From Hypomyces perniciosus (taxonomy: Eukaryota > Ascomycota > Sordariomycetes > Hypocreales > Hypocreaceae): a stretch of DNA of 64,000 nucleotides. The position numbers and the translations under genes are program-made. Shown here one piece after another: positions 12,207 to 21,888 of this stretch; the stretch's first letter is position 1; each line of letters starts with the position of its first letter. The notes beneath the pieces were generated by a model. That model made no database searches. It was not told the origin of the DNA and was given only the letters and a program-made list of their open reading frames with translations. The stretch lies in NCBI GenBank assembly GCA_008477525.1, contig SPDT01000004.1, positions 4,092,001-4,156,000 of the forward strand, in the 5' to 3' direction.

Positions 12207-12869
12207 ATGAACCCTAATACCGCCGTAGGCTTAACCGTCGGTCTTAGTCTCGTAGCTGTCACTGTCGCCATCTTGGTCTACCTCTGGTGCTGGCACCAGC
12301 ATCACCGTCGACCTCCACGAGCGGATCGAACCGCTAGAGGAGGTGATAGCAAACGAGCAGAAGCAGAAGCAGAAGTTGCTAGTGTTCCAGAAGACCCAGT
12401 GGCGCCACCGCCGCCGTCACCGTCGCCGCAGGATAGACAGATGGCGGATGTAAACGTCCATCGGCATCACGATCATCATTTCCATAGACACAACCACTTC
12501 CACCAACCTCAACAGCACGGTCACAACCACCATCACCGTCGTCATCATCACCATCACCATCATCATCGCCATCACCGTTTCCACCACGCAAAACGTTGGG
12601 TTCTCCACTACAGAGACCCCCTCGCTAGCCTGGACGACCTCCTCCGCCAACCTCCTCAGCCCATCATGGAAATGCCCTTGGCACCGAACCCGGCAGACAT
12701 GGAGGCGCCTCAATTAGACCAGAACGGTGATCACAATCCCCCAGACATGCTCGAGCGGGTTCTCGAAAATGCCCACGAGACCGAAAGGCATAGAAGAGAA
12801 GGGCGACGAGTGCGACATCATCATGGCTGCACGAGACACTACCATAGGCGGACTGGAGAGATGAATTGA
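12207..12869 (+). CDS. Small single-pass membrane protein with long histidine tract
   Basis: 220 aa, no intron. The N-terminus is short and polar (MNPNTAV), then one hydrophobic helix at about residues 6-28 ending in YLWCW, then a cytosolic-type tail. Residues 85-127 are dominated by His with Arg and Asn, including eight consecutive His; a further His cluster (RRVRHHHGC) lies near the C-terminus. Such tracts bind Zn, Ni or Cu in vitro and could act in metal storage or sensing, but that is inference. An in-frame ATG at 12108 would add 33 residues before the TM helix; I prefer 12207 because the helix then lies at the N-terminus. I do not recognise a family. Confidence 0.6.
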   Translation: MNPNTAVGLTVGLSLVAVTVAILVYLWCWHQHHRRPPRADRTARGGDSKRAEAEAEVASVPEDPVAPPPPSPSPQDRQMADVNVHRHHDHHFHRHNHFHQPQQHGHNHHHRRHHHHHHHHRHHRFHHAKRWVLHYRDPLASLDDLLRQPPQPIMEMPLAPNPADMEAPQLDQNGDHNPPDMLERVLENAHETERHRREGRRVRHHHGCTRHYHRRTGEMN

Positions 12870-13318
12870 AGGCATTGGAGAGCAGATGAGGGTGTAGGCG
12901 TGTAAGATTGAGGTTGAATTGTCTATCCAAAATTATAATGATGCTAAAAAAGGAGACATGCCGAGAAAAAAAGTGATTGTGTCCTGTAAAACCCTGCGAC
13001 AGGAACGTTTTGGATCAACATAACACACACACCTTTTTTGGTTCCGTGGCCCGAGATGTAAGAAACCACCATTGACATGGTGTGACAAGGAGCCGCCCAA
13101 GCAATTGATCCCGCCTTATCGATATTTTGCCTCCAAACAATTTTGCGTGATGCCGCGAAACGCCTTTTGGTGATACAAAGAGAAACAGATGCAGCAGTAT
13201 ACACAGAGGTAAGAACATTCTGCCCAATTCCGGATGTCAGGTCAACAACCCCATGACAGAAAGGATACGATGTGGCAGCTTACCTGTGCCGATATCCTCA
13301 CAGGGGATAGGGACAGAA
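12870..13318. other. Convergent 3' flanks of the two small membrane protein genes
   Basis: About 450 bases between stop codons. No feature beyond likely 3' UTRs. Confidence 0.45.
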
Positions 13319-13741
13319 TCAGGCTGCTGATTTTTCTCCCGACTCTGGAGGAGGCTCTCCCTCGCCGGAAGTTTTGCTCTTGTTGCTGGTCGAGCGGCGT
13401 CTCCGTGCTCGCTTCTTGAAAGAAAACTTGATTGACCCGCGGTAGATGTACAGGAAAATGCCGACGCCGATGATGAAGACGGTGAGTAAGACGCTAACAA
13501 TGATGGCAATCTGGATATTGGTATTGGTGGATGCATTGCTCGAAAACTGCCGTTTCGACAGTACACCGAGGAGTCTTTTGGCTGTTTCTCTGCCACCATC
13601 GAGTACCATCAAGACTGGACGACTGGACGTAGCGGACATATCAGTCCAGGGCCGTTTAGCATCGTGTCCATCTGCCGCACTCCCAAAGCGCCATGGCGCC
13701 GCGGAGTCGATGGATTCGCGCTGAGGCAACGGGATATACAT
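13319..13741 (-). CDS. Small single-TM protein with basic juxtamembrane stretch
   Basis: 140 aa, single exon as modelled. An N-terminal segment with SKRQFSSNASTNTN precedes one TM helix at about residues 77-99 (IQIAIIVSVLLTVFIIG), then IYRGSIKFSFKKRARRRR and a polar Ser/Glu/Pro tail. The positive-inside rule puts the tail in the cytosol. The KR in LSKRQ could be a Kex2 site if the N-terminus is lumenal. No clear signal peptide is seen, and the first 35 residues may not be translated (Met35 is an alternative start). It is convergent with the His-rich TM gene, and both share the plan of a short Asn/Thr ectodomain, one TM and a charged tail. Confidence 0.5.
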   Translation of the reverse strand: MYIPLPQRESIDSAAPWRFGSAADGHDAKRPWTDMSATSSRPVLMVLDGGRETAKRLLGVLSKRQFSSNASTNTNIQIAIIVSVLLTVFIIGVGIFLYIYRGSIKFSFKKRARRRRSTSNKSKTSGEGEPPPESGEKSAA

Positions 13742-15292
13742 GGCACTGGCCCAAGGCTACGCTTGTGGTCTCAAATTGGAGATGCAGGAATGGCGATGTG
13801 GGAGCACAAGACCCGGAGGGTCCGAATGCAGGTGAAGACGCAGGGAGCGACCTGGTTGGGAAAATCTCCCCCAGAGCTGACGCAGGAGGGCATTTTATAC
13901 CTGCATCGAACGTGTTGCTAGGTCCTCTCCTATCTGGAACATGGTAGTCACCGGAAATGGCCAACGCTGCGTGAGCTAGCGGGAGTCAGTGGCCGAGGGA
14001 CAGGGGATGCAGATGGATGCAACGTGCATGAGTGGCATCATGTTCTTGTGGACTCGCCAGGCGAGTAAGAGTAAGTGAGGAATTAAGTGCATGCAGCGTC
14101 GTCGCATATCACAGCCAGCAGCTTGCTGTGGGGTTGAAGGCACCGAATTCCAATCAATTGGATCGAGGCGAGGAGGTGCATAGACAACACGGCGTGAAGC
14201 TGAATTGGAGAAGGCCACTGTCCACCATCACCACAACATGGCGTTTGTTCCTCGGAATACGGAGTAGTATGTCTGTGTATTCTGTTGGGAAGGGAGGATT
14301 CCGAGACATACGCATCCAATTGGGTCGATTGAAACCAGCACAATCATGCAAAGAAAGCTGTGGGAGCAATACTCCGCACTCCGTGTTGCACCTTGACATG
14401 GTCACTTGATGTAGGTGTAGGTGTGTCTCATAGGCGTGGCCCAGCCTCTCGCTCAAGACAGACCAAGGGCAAACCCCCAAGGATACAACTCCGTATTAGT
14501 CCGTACCAGTACCTAGACTTCTAGGGATAGGGATTGGATTAATTATCCTGTGGGGTCAGTCTTCTAGATGCAGGACAACGCATCGCTCGACGGCTTCTAG
14601 TCCCAGACGGACTGAATCAAGAGAGAGCGGCCACATCACTCACATGCATGTCCAGCCGCCTCCGCATGGCGGTACGAAGTAGTACTAGCCGTACGAAGTA
14701 GAAGGGCCGGGTCAAAGGGACGGGTCGGGCAGCGTTGGGGTAATGGAGAGGAGAAGAGGAGGAGAGTGAGAGGAGGAGAGTGAGAGGAGAGAGGCTTGGG
14801 AGGGCACCAACAAGGTGAAGGGAACGGAAAGTAGGCAGTACGGGGAAAGGCAACGGGTTATCCATTGATAAGCAGGTATGGAGAGACACCGAAAACCGGT
14901 CCGATGGAGTTATCCTGTCCTGGTCTGTCTTAGCGCTCGTTGGGTGTAAATTGGGCTTGAATTGAAGTGAAGTGAAGCCGTCAAAATGGAGCCAATGTGA
15001 AATGGCTAGAACGCGTGGGGGATTGATGACGATGGCGCGAATTTGGTTGCCAGCGTGGCCATTTGCTACTGGGGGGGAATATGGTGACGATAATAATATG
15101 GATGGAATAGACAATAGTGGAAGACAGCGTTGTATAATAGTGGTGATTATGATATGATGGTGGTGATGATGTGTTTGGCCCCCAAAGCCCCAATGCTTGG
15201 CAGTTGTGCGCCCCTGGACGGAGTTCGGGAGATTGTTATGCCGCCGAACTCTCTCCAGCAGGTGGCCGCCTCATATCCATGACGTACCCGAG
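13742..15292. other. Intergenic region, no convincing gene
   Basis: About 1.55 kb. Contains a TACGGAGTA word at 14258-14266 and a purine-rich GGAGGAGAGTGAGA repeat at about 14750-14795. A 165-codon frame on the minus strand (14617-15114) lacks an ATG at its beginning and has Ser/Pro/Leu-rich low complexity. I treat it as non-coding. Confidence 0.45.
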
Positions 15293-17389
15293 CTATACCA
15301 GGACTACCTCCTTAAATGGCACGTCAGACTTGCCTACGACCTCCCCATACATGATTCCATGAACGTACGCATCCCCTACGAGCTGGTACTCGCCTTCGCT
15401 GCCAGCCGGCCGCAGCACATGCGGTACCGACGACCCTGCCAGCACGCAGACCGAGTCTCCCTCGACCGCACATGCGGGCACGAGTCCGAAGTAGCCCGTC
15501 CTCGTCGCGGCGAAGCGCCGGGCAAAGCAGACCGTCGTGCTCTGTGACTGAAACGTTCCGAAGATGTCCATGAGCCCATTGGCGGGCTGCGCCTCCAGGA
15601 CGGTCCGGTCGGCGAGAATGTCGTCGAGGACCCGAGCCGGGTCGCTGATCTCTGCGAAGACGAGGATCGTGTTATGGGTCGTGTCGTACGTGTCGTCCAT
15701 CAGGAGGGTGCGGGCGAAGGCGTCAGCCGGGTCCGGGTAGCGAGATGGGGTGGTTGATTCCCCGGAGCGGAACAGGTCTTTGGTGCGTTGGACGGTATTC
15801 CAGAATTCGTCTCTGCCGCTTTCGGACTCCCAGACCTCGCCCAGGTACTCGATCTTGTCGACGATGGCCGCCGAAGCCCTGAGACGCTTTGTTGAGAGTT
15901 TGTCGCCAGCCTCAAAGCATACGAAACCGGGTGACATATGGCCGCATGCACTGTATGGCAATTGGCGAATGGTCGAAATCACACGCGGATGTCGTTCTTG
16001 GGCTCGCCAATCGACCACCCATGAGGGAAGATGCATCTCCGCGCCTGGAAGCCGCCGCTGCAGACCGGCCGAGTCCAGCATTCGACCGCCATCACCGCGC
16101 TCGACTGTCCGGACAGTAAATTCCGTATACACCTCCTCAACAGACAATCTATAATCAGGGACGAGACGGTCTCTCGGCTCGAGTAGGGACATGATGCCGT
16201 AGACCTTGTCCCGAGGATCCGTCGCCTGAAAGTCCCGCAACCGTTCGATCATAGGGAGGCGTCTCAGCGTTCCGGCTTGATACTCGGCCCGGATGCCGAT
16301 CATTTTCGTCGCGTTGAGGAACCCCAGGTATCGGTTGTCCGCGTGTGCCTGGATCGCCGTGACATAGCCCCGGTTCGTAACGAAGGCGACCGCCTTGAAG
16401 AAGAGACCGAGGTCGAACGAGTAGCGCCCGAACATGGCCATCGGGTACCGCTGCGGCACAGCCATCTCCTGCACAACCCAGGTGCGGCGGAACCACGGCC
16501 GCTCGAGCACGTAGCCGAGCGCCAACCAGGCGATGTGGTCGGTGGACGGCAGGCCTAAGACGGCGAAGGCATCATCGATCGTGGCCGCGCGGCTCTCGAG
16601 GTGCGGAGCCGCCGCGGCCATGGCATACATGAGGTCCAGCGCGCAGATCCATAGATCGGGCACGGGGCCGAGGTCGACGAAGATGCGCCGCGCGAGCTGG
16701 TAGACGTCCTGCATCATGGCGACCTGTTCCATCTTCTCCTCGAGGTTCTTCTGGTCGATGCAGACGCCGTCGGCCCAGACGTACTCGGCCTTGCCCTTCC
16801 AGTGCGGTGTCACCGGCGTGCTGCCCAGGCGGCGGTAGCGATGCAGCGTGTCGTCGAGGGAGGCCTGGATACGGTGACGCGAGCCGTTGATGACCATGTC
16901 GCGCCATTCCGCAGCAGGGCCCCAACAGTAGGAGACGGCATCGAAGATGGGCCCTGCGTCTATGGGAACGTCGATGAGTTCGCACTCTATAGGGTCTGCG
17001 AGGAAAATGGCTGGCTTGATCTTCAGGAGGCGGAAATGTCTAGCCCCCAAGGGAAGAGGAGTGTACTGGAACGTAGGGAGTGAGGGATCCACGGCCAGGG
17101 CATCAACTCGCTCGGGAACATATACCGAATCACGGGCCGGGAGCGCTGCAATGTATCTCAAGTCGCCCACGGCTTCATCGCCGTCAAGCGAGCTGTCGGC
17201 TGAGATATCGACGGCCTTGACTATGACTGGTTGGTCGACATTACATGCCCAGTCACATCGCTCGTGCACGTCACAGCCGAGCTTCTGGTAGACCGAGCAA
17301 TCCAGATCTGGCTGGAGAAATGGCGATACCATCGGTCGCGTCTCCTCCGCCATAGTAACAGACGCAGCGGTGGTCTTAAGCATATCCAT
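15293..17389 (-). CDS. HET-domain (heterokaryon incompatibility) protein
   Basis: 698 aa, intronless, GC-rich. The HET domain spans roughly residues 118-300 with its three hallmark blocks: FDAVSYCWGP (about 149-158), YVWADGVCIDQKN (about 203-215) and RRTWVVQEM; RRIFVDLG lies between. Downstream ATDPRDKVYGIMSL and DYRLSVEEVYTEF are the standard post-HET motifs. HET proteins mediate programmed cell death on allorecognition; the domain is TIR-related in fold. The N-terminal 110 residues contain a Cys-rich DCSVYQKLGCDVHERCDW segment that I do not recognise. Start ATG at 17389, 204 bp from a divergent small gene. No frameshift seen. Confidence 0.92.
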   Translation of the reverse strand: MDMLKTTAASVTMAEETRPMVSPFLQPDLDCSVYQKLGCDVHERCDWACNVDQPVIVKAVDISADSSLDGDEAVGDLRYIAALPARDSVYVPERVDALAVDPSLPTFQYTPLPLGARHFRLLKIKPAIFLADPIECELIDVPIDAGPIFDAVSYCWGPAAEWRDMVINGSRHRIQASLDDTLHRYRRLGSTPVTPHWKGKAEYVWADGVCIDQKNLEEKMEQVAMMQDVYQLARRIFVDLGPVPDLWICALDLMYAMAAAAPHLESRAATIDDAFAVLGLPSTDHIAWLALGYVLERPWFRRTWVVQEMAVPQRYPMAMFGRYSFDLGLFFKAVAFVTNRGYVTAIQAHADNRYLGFLNATKMIGIRAEYQAGTLRRLPMIERLRDFQATDPRDKVYGIMSLLEPRDRLVPDYRLSVEEVYTEFTVRTVERGDGGRMLDSAGLQRRLPGAEMHLPSWVVDWRAQERHPRVISTIRQLPYSACGHMSPGFVCFEAGDKLSTKRLRASAAIVDKIEYLGEVWESESGRDEFWNTVQRTKDLFRSGESTTPSRYPDPADAFARTLLMDDTYDTTHNTILVFAEISDPARVLDDILADRTVLEAQPANGLMDIFGTFQSQSTTVCFARRFAATRTGYFGLVPACAVEGDSVCVLAGSSVPHVLRPAGSEGEYQLVGDAYVHGIMYGEVVGKSDVPFKEVVLV

Positions 17390-17593
17390 CAGATGCGCCG
17401 ATATCGGTAGTATAACGCCTTGATAGTACTTGTAGCTGTAGTAGTAGTCGTCGTAATCGCCTGCAGTATGGAGCTTGATCCACGTAATTGCTGCTGCCTC
17501 AGCCCCATTGTCCTGGACATATAAATGTCCTGATCAACTTGCAACTGTAAAGCCAACACCACTTTATTCTTGAATCAAAGAGAGAGAAAAAAA
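17390..17593. promoter_or_regulatory. Divergent promoter, HET gene / 132-aa unknown
   Basis: 204 bases between the two ATGs. A TATA-like CATATAAATG at about 17517-17526 lies about 70 bp before the plus-strand ATG. A (GTAGTAGTAGTCGTCGT)-type run lies nearer the HET gene. Shared control is inferred from spacing only. Confidence 0.45.
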
Positions 17594-17992
17594 ATGCCTT
17601 TCGAACCGTCGCACCCCGACCAGATCCACTCTGGAGTCTGGGATGCTGAAACAAAAAGACCTGTGGTTGATGGGAAAATAGAAGATCCCCTCTCGGGTGA
17701 GGTTCGAGAAATATCCAAAGGCGGGCTTACATATGGTGGCCCTCCTGATGTCGACATCACCATTACAAACCTGCACGGAGAGAGTACGGGGACGTTTCGT
17801 ATCCAAAGTCCATTTCCTTTCGAAAAACTGCTTTTTCACATTATGAAAGTCGTGGATCAGAAGAAGATTGAGCTTCACTCGCTTACTGCCACGTCTTATT
17901 CAATTACCGTCGTTCTGGCGGATGACCTCAGCGAAAAGGGAGGCTTTAATGAGGTGGCAATCGAGATGGCCAATGGCATTTGGGGGCACTGA
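17594..17992 (+). CDS. Unknown 132-aa soluble protein divergent from the HET gene
   Basis: 132 aa starting at MPFEPSHPDQIHSGVWDAE, single exon. The start is preceded by an A-rich leader (AGAGAAAAAAAAATG), typical of fungal mRNAs. No signal peptide or TM. The N-terminal half has Gly/Pro turns (GGLTYGGPPDVDITITNLHG); the second half alternates beta-like and helical stretches (FPFEKLLFHIMKVVDQKKIE, SYSITVVLADD). I do not recognise a family. Its head-to-head placement with a HET-domain gene suggests a possible functional partner, which is inference. AT content is higher than in the neighbouring HET gene. Confidence 0.6.
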   Translation: MPFEPSHPDQIHSGVWDAETKRPVVDGKIEDPLSGEVREISKGGLTYGGPPDVDITITNLHGESTGTFRIQSPFPFEKLLFHIMKVVDQKKIELHSLTATSYSITVVLADDLSEKGGFNEVAIEMANGIWGH

Positions 17993-18844
17993 GTACCTTA
18001 GGAGGATCAGTCTTGTAAGTGGAAATTACCGAGGTAATGGGGGGTTCGAGTTATTCCTAGGCAAACTACTCCGTATAGGCATACATAACTATACATGAGC
18101 TGATATCTTTATTAGCAGGTGTTGATTAATAGAGTCTCCTACTTCGTACTCTATTCTTTTCCGCCTGTGTGCTGCTTTCTGCTCTGATCAGACTAACAAT
18201 GGCCGTGTGGACTTACTAAGCTCCTGTCAGCTTATACCAGGATACCTACTTCGTAGGTAGTATACATATATTTTTGCAGTCTCTGTTTTATTTATTGTTA
18301 GATACCTGCTTGGGAGCTTATGCTTGCTACACGCTACCAACCGCCATCAGTTTCACTATTGACTGGTGAGACAGAGACCGTTTTCTCCCTCATCGGAAAA
18401 TAAAAAATAAAACATGGCCATCTCTTGGCTTCAGCTTGGACAAAGCTAATTAATTGCCAGGCAAAATGGCTGTCATTCGTAGATCCTGTTGCTCATTAGT
18501 ATTAGTTACAAAGGTATTGTATGCCATCTCGTCCCCCCTTCCCCAAATCTCGACGAGTCTCCAACTCAGACTTCCCATCGTCAACTGTACCTCAACTTCG
18601 TCTTTTTCCCCTGTCACCTTTTTTTTCTTCGCTTCTTTCAGGCTGTTGATCAGCACTGTCTTTTTTCTTGTGCATGGCTTCATAGGAGGTGGCTTCCCGT
18701 TTGATACCTACGGCCTAGATGGTCGTTTGTTGATTGCATCGTCTCTTTCCTACACCTTCATACGTTTCATACCCTCATTTTCGTTTTTCTAGACACATGC
18801 AACGGCATCAGTGATAACCGTTCCATTTTCTTTTACCATCCATC
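17993..18844. other. Intergenic region before the aspartic protease
   Basis: About 850 bases. One TACTCCGTA word at 18067-18075 and two CTACTTCGTA words (about 18139, 18247). Pyrimidine-rich stretch at about 18530-18680 resembles a fungal core promoter for the downstream gene. No gene seen. Confidence 0.5.
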
Positions 18845-20843
18845 ATGACGATTTCATCCTTTCTAGTCTTGTTGTCTCTAGCGCTATCAGCACGATCATG
18901 GCCGCAACATCCTTTCGACCCAGAGGATCTGGGCGACTCCACAACTCTCCCCGTCATTCCCTATTCCCTGGCCTCTGGTAAATCGCTTTCAGTGGTGGAT
19001 GAGGAACTGTTATTGAAACGAAATCCGGAAGATGATGGCGAGGACAAACCCTTTCACATTCTCCCCTTCAATGGCAAGCGCACTATCCTGGTAGAGGACG
19101 ACGACGTATCCAACAGGTTGACGTTGCCGGTGCTGCAGCGGCGAAGTGTCGATAAAGACAGGCCTTTCCATATCCTGCCTTTCAATGGAAAGCGCAAAAT
19201 TCTAGTCGAGGACGATGATGTGTCCAGCAGGATGACACTCCCTGTGTCGCAACGGGCCAGGAGAAGTGATGACGAAGACAAGCCCTTCCATATCCTGCCC
19301 TTCGATGCCAAGAGGGGTCTCCCAGCAGACGACATTCCGCCTGGCATCTTGACTTTGCCTGTTATTCGTGCTTGGCGGCCTACACTGGTGAAAAGGGCGG
19401 TACAAGTCCAAGTGGAAAACCGATCAGACGTTTCATACTACGCCCAGCGTTAGTCGTCGCTCTCTACTCTCTCTCATACAGTTGATGCTAAAACAGTCAC
19501 GCAGTCAACATCGGCACTCCTCCGCAAAAGGTCTATGCACAAATCGATACAGGCTCTTTTGAGCTCTGGGTAAATCCAGACTGCTCTCAGGTTCGCTCTG
19601 CTGACCAGAACTTCTGCCGAGCCGTTGGAAGATACGACCCTTCTTCATCTTCCACGTCCACCATCACCACAACCACAAACAGTCTTAGATACGGCATCGG
19701 TTTAGCCAACGTCACCTACGTCCGGGACAGTATCGCCCTCCCCGGTTCCACCCCGATGAAACAGGTCCAATTCGGCGTGGCCTCATCAAGCCGAGACCAG
19801 TTTTCCGGCATCCTTGGCATTGGCTACGGCTTAGGGATCAACACCAGGTACAAGAACTTTATCGATGAGCTGGCTGCCCAGGGTATCACCAAGACAAAGG
19901 CGTTTAGTCTCGCCCTCGGGAGCAAAGATGAAGAAGAGGGCGTCATCATTTTTGGAGGCGTTGATACTGCCAAGTTCCAAGGCAAGCTCGCGCAATTGCC
20001 AATTGTGCCCGCTCAGGACGCTCCCGATGGCGTTGCCCGTTACTGGGTCAATCTCAACTCCATCTCCCTGTCGCCACCCACCGGCACCTCTACGACATTT
20101 ACCAACTCCAAAATGACGGTGTTCCTAGACAGCGGAGCAACGCTGACGCTTCTGCCGCCAAATATAGTGAAGAGCATTGCCCAGGCATTAGGGTCTAAGC
20201 AGCTGAACAGCAACGGTTTCTATACAGTCGATTGCGGGATGGCAGATCAGAAGGGGACAATCGACTTTTCTTTTAATGGCATTACAATTCAGGCGCCGTA
20301 TAACGAGATGATCCGGCAGGTTAACACCCTGCCCCCGAATTGTTACCTTGGGATGATGCCCAGTAATGACTTTGCCCTGCTGGGAGACACCTTCCTGCGG
20401 TCTGCCTATGGTGAGTAGACAAACACTCGAGTCTTCTATGATTAACTAACTAACTAACTGAATCTTTTTTAGCCGTCTTTGACCTTTCGGCCAATATGGC
20501 GTACCTTGCTCAATATGCCAACTGCGGCACTAAACTCCAGACCATTAACTCCTCCTCCGATCTTCAGGACTTGTCAGGCACTTGCAACGCCGCCCAACAG
20601 GGTTCCGGGCCATCATCTATCGGCGCCAGCACAAAGACCATGCCAGCTGCCTCACTTCTGCCTTCAATAACGACGCTACAGATAGCCACGGGTTCGCCCA
20701 CATTGACGACTTCTATCTCACCCTCTACTGCTACGGGTGTAGCGGGGGCGGTGGATAGCTCCAATACTAGTATGGCGATGAATATTGGCTTGGATATGAG
20801 ACGCCTGTGGGTGGTAGTTGCAGCGATGGTGGTGTTGGTGTAA
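18845..20843 (+). CDS. GPI-type secreted aspartic protease (yapsin-like) with repeated, dibasic-flanked prosegment
   Basis: 626 aa from exons 18845-19448, 19505-20410 and 20473-20843. Signal peptide residues 1-18. The prosegment (about 20-184) holds three copies of a 38-40 residue unit with core PFHILPF at 69-75, 107-113 and 147-153, a TLPV box between units, and acidic spacers. Seven dibasic sites (KR or RR) lie at about 58, 78, 99, 116, 139, 156 and 183. The pepsin-fold domain starts at LNIGTPPQKVYAQIDTGS (first catalytic Asp) and contains TVFLDSGATLTLLP (second Asp) and the C-terminal ALLGDTFLRSAYAVFDL. A Ser/Thr-rich stalk and a hydrophobic C-terminus (LWVVVAAMVVLV) indicate a GPI anchor, so it acts at the cell surface. 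Protease identity is firm; peptide release is inference. Confidence 0.9.
19022..19369 (+). repeat. Three in-frame repeats encoding DKPFHILPFNGKR-type peptides
   Basis: Within the first exon of the aspartic protease. Copies (residues about 60-97, 98-137, 138-175) share E/D-rich spacer, K/R-PFHILPF, G/A-KR, I-L-V-E-D-D-D-V and TLPV. Copies 1 and 2 are closest (about four fifths identical residues); copy 3 is degenerate after its KR. Each core peptide is bounded by a dibasic site on both sides. The nucleotide copies have silent differences, so protein-level constraint is plausible. Confidence 0.9.
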
Positions 20844-21055
20844 CAGAATAATAAGGGGATTCTGTTGTATTATGATGCATAGATGAAATATACGATGCTA
20901 CGAGTATGAAAGTGAATGTTGAGGATTTACCAAGCCGCAAGTGATCATAGAGAGGTGATTTATTAGATATTAAACAAAAGAAAAGATCCAGCATGAGAAC
21001 ACCAAGAAAGTTCTACCCCTGACTCTTCAACGCCCGCTTCATCTATCCAAACCCA
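20844..21055. other. Convergent 3' flank
   Basis: About 210 bases between the protease stop and the stop of the disrupted NAD(P)-binding gene. 3' UTR sequence only. Confidence 0.45.
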
Positions 21056-21775
21056 TCACCGCGTAAGGCCCACAGCCTTGCCCTCATACTCACCCCCGTC
21101 TCCCTTCGCCAACACCTCCTCAAAAACCCACCTCCCCACATCCTCCCTCGAAATCGTATACCCAACCTCATCCCTCTCAACCCCCTTCGCCGGATCCTCC
21201 ACACCCACGCGGATCTTCCTCGCGGGCTTCCCCCCGTCCACCAGAAAACTCGGACGCACAAGCACAAAGCGCTCCGTCCCACTGACCACGCGCTGCTCCA
21301 TGATTTTCTTGTCGGCGTGCGGGATCTTCAGCATGATGTTGTACATGGGCGTGAACAGCAGCGACACGTCGCGCTTGTAGGGCGATATGCCCGTTGAGCT
21401 GCCCACCACGAGGAGCGGCCTGCCCTGCGCCGCGGTTTCCTGTCGTAGGTTCTGCAGGGCGGTGTAGAGTGCCTGGATGCCCTTCTTGCACACATCTGGG
21501 TCGTCAAAGGTAAACGTCTTGGTGTTGAGAGACGCCCCGATGGTGAAGTACACGCTGTCGACGAGACGGGTGGGATCGGAGGGCTGGGTGAGGCAGGACA
21601 TGACGTCTGCGACGTTGTGGGCGTTGCCGGGTTTGACGATGAGGTTGGGGGGGAGGGGAGGGGGATGAAGTGGGCTTCGAGTTTGGAAGGCTGGCGGCAG
21701 AGGGCGATGCAGGTGTGGCCGGAGGAGAGGGCGTGTTTGAGGGCGGAGAGGCCGCAGCCGGTAGAGTGGACATGT
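21056..21775 (-). pseudogene. Disrupted NAD(P)-binding (NmrA/SDR-like) gene
   Basis: The minus strand encodes a coherent NAD(P)-binding atypical SDR: STGCGLSALKHALSSGHTC and ALCRQPSKLEAHF in one frame (about 21665-21770), then LPPNLIVKPGNAHNVADVM to the stop at 21056 in another frame. The second part contains VDSVYFTIGAS, LLVVGSSTGISPYKRD, FVLVRPSFLVDGG and YTISREDVGRWVFEEVL. The two parts meet in poly-C runs near 21655-21670 with no GT-AG intron between them, so an indel or sequencing error is likely. The N-terminal strand and GxxGxxG glycine loop are also cut: the only nearby ATG (21773) is in a third, Pro-rich frame. Either a decayed gene or a sequence error. Confidence 0.6.
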
Positions 21776-21832
21776 TGATGTAGAGTAGGGTGTGAGTAAA
21801 GGGGATATAAGAGTTGTGGGTGTAAGCAAGTT

Positions 21833-21888
21833 GGTGTAAGTGTGGTGGTGTAAGTGTGGTGGTGTAAGTGTGGTGGTGTAAGTGGTAG
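21833..21888. repeat. 14-bp minisatellite, about four copies
   Basis: GGTGTAAGTGTGGT repeated nearly four times just upstream of the disrupted NAD(P)-binding gene, on the side where its N-terminal coding part should lie. Confidence 0.85.

Noticed and set aside
14617..15114. 165-codon minus-strand open frame
   Set aside because: No ATG at its start, Ser/Pro/Leu low complexity, overlaps a purine-rich repeat; no coding character.
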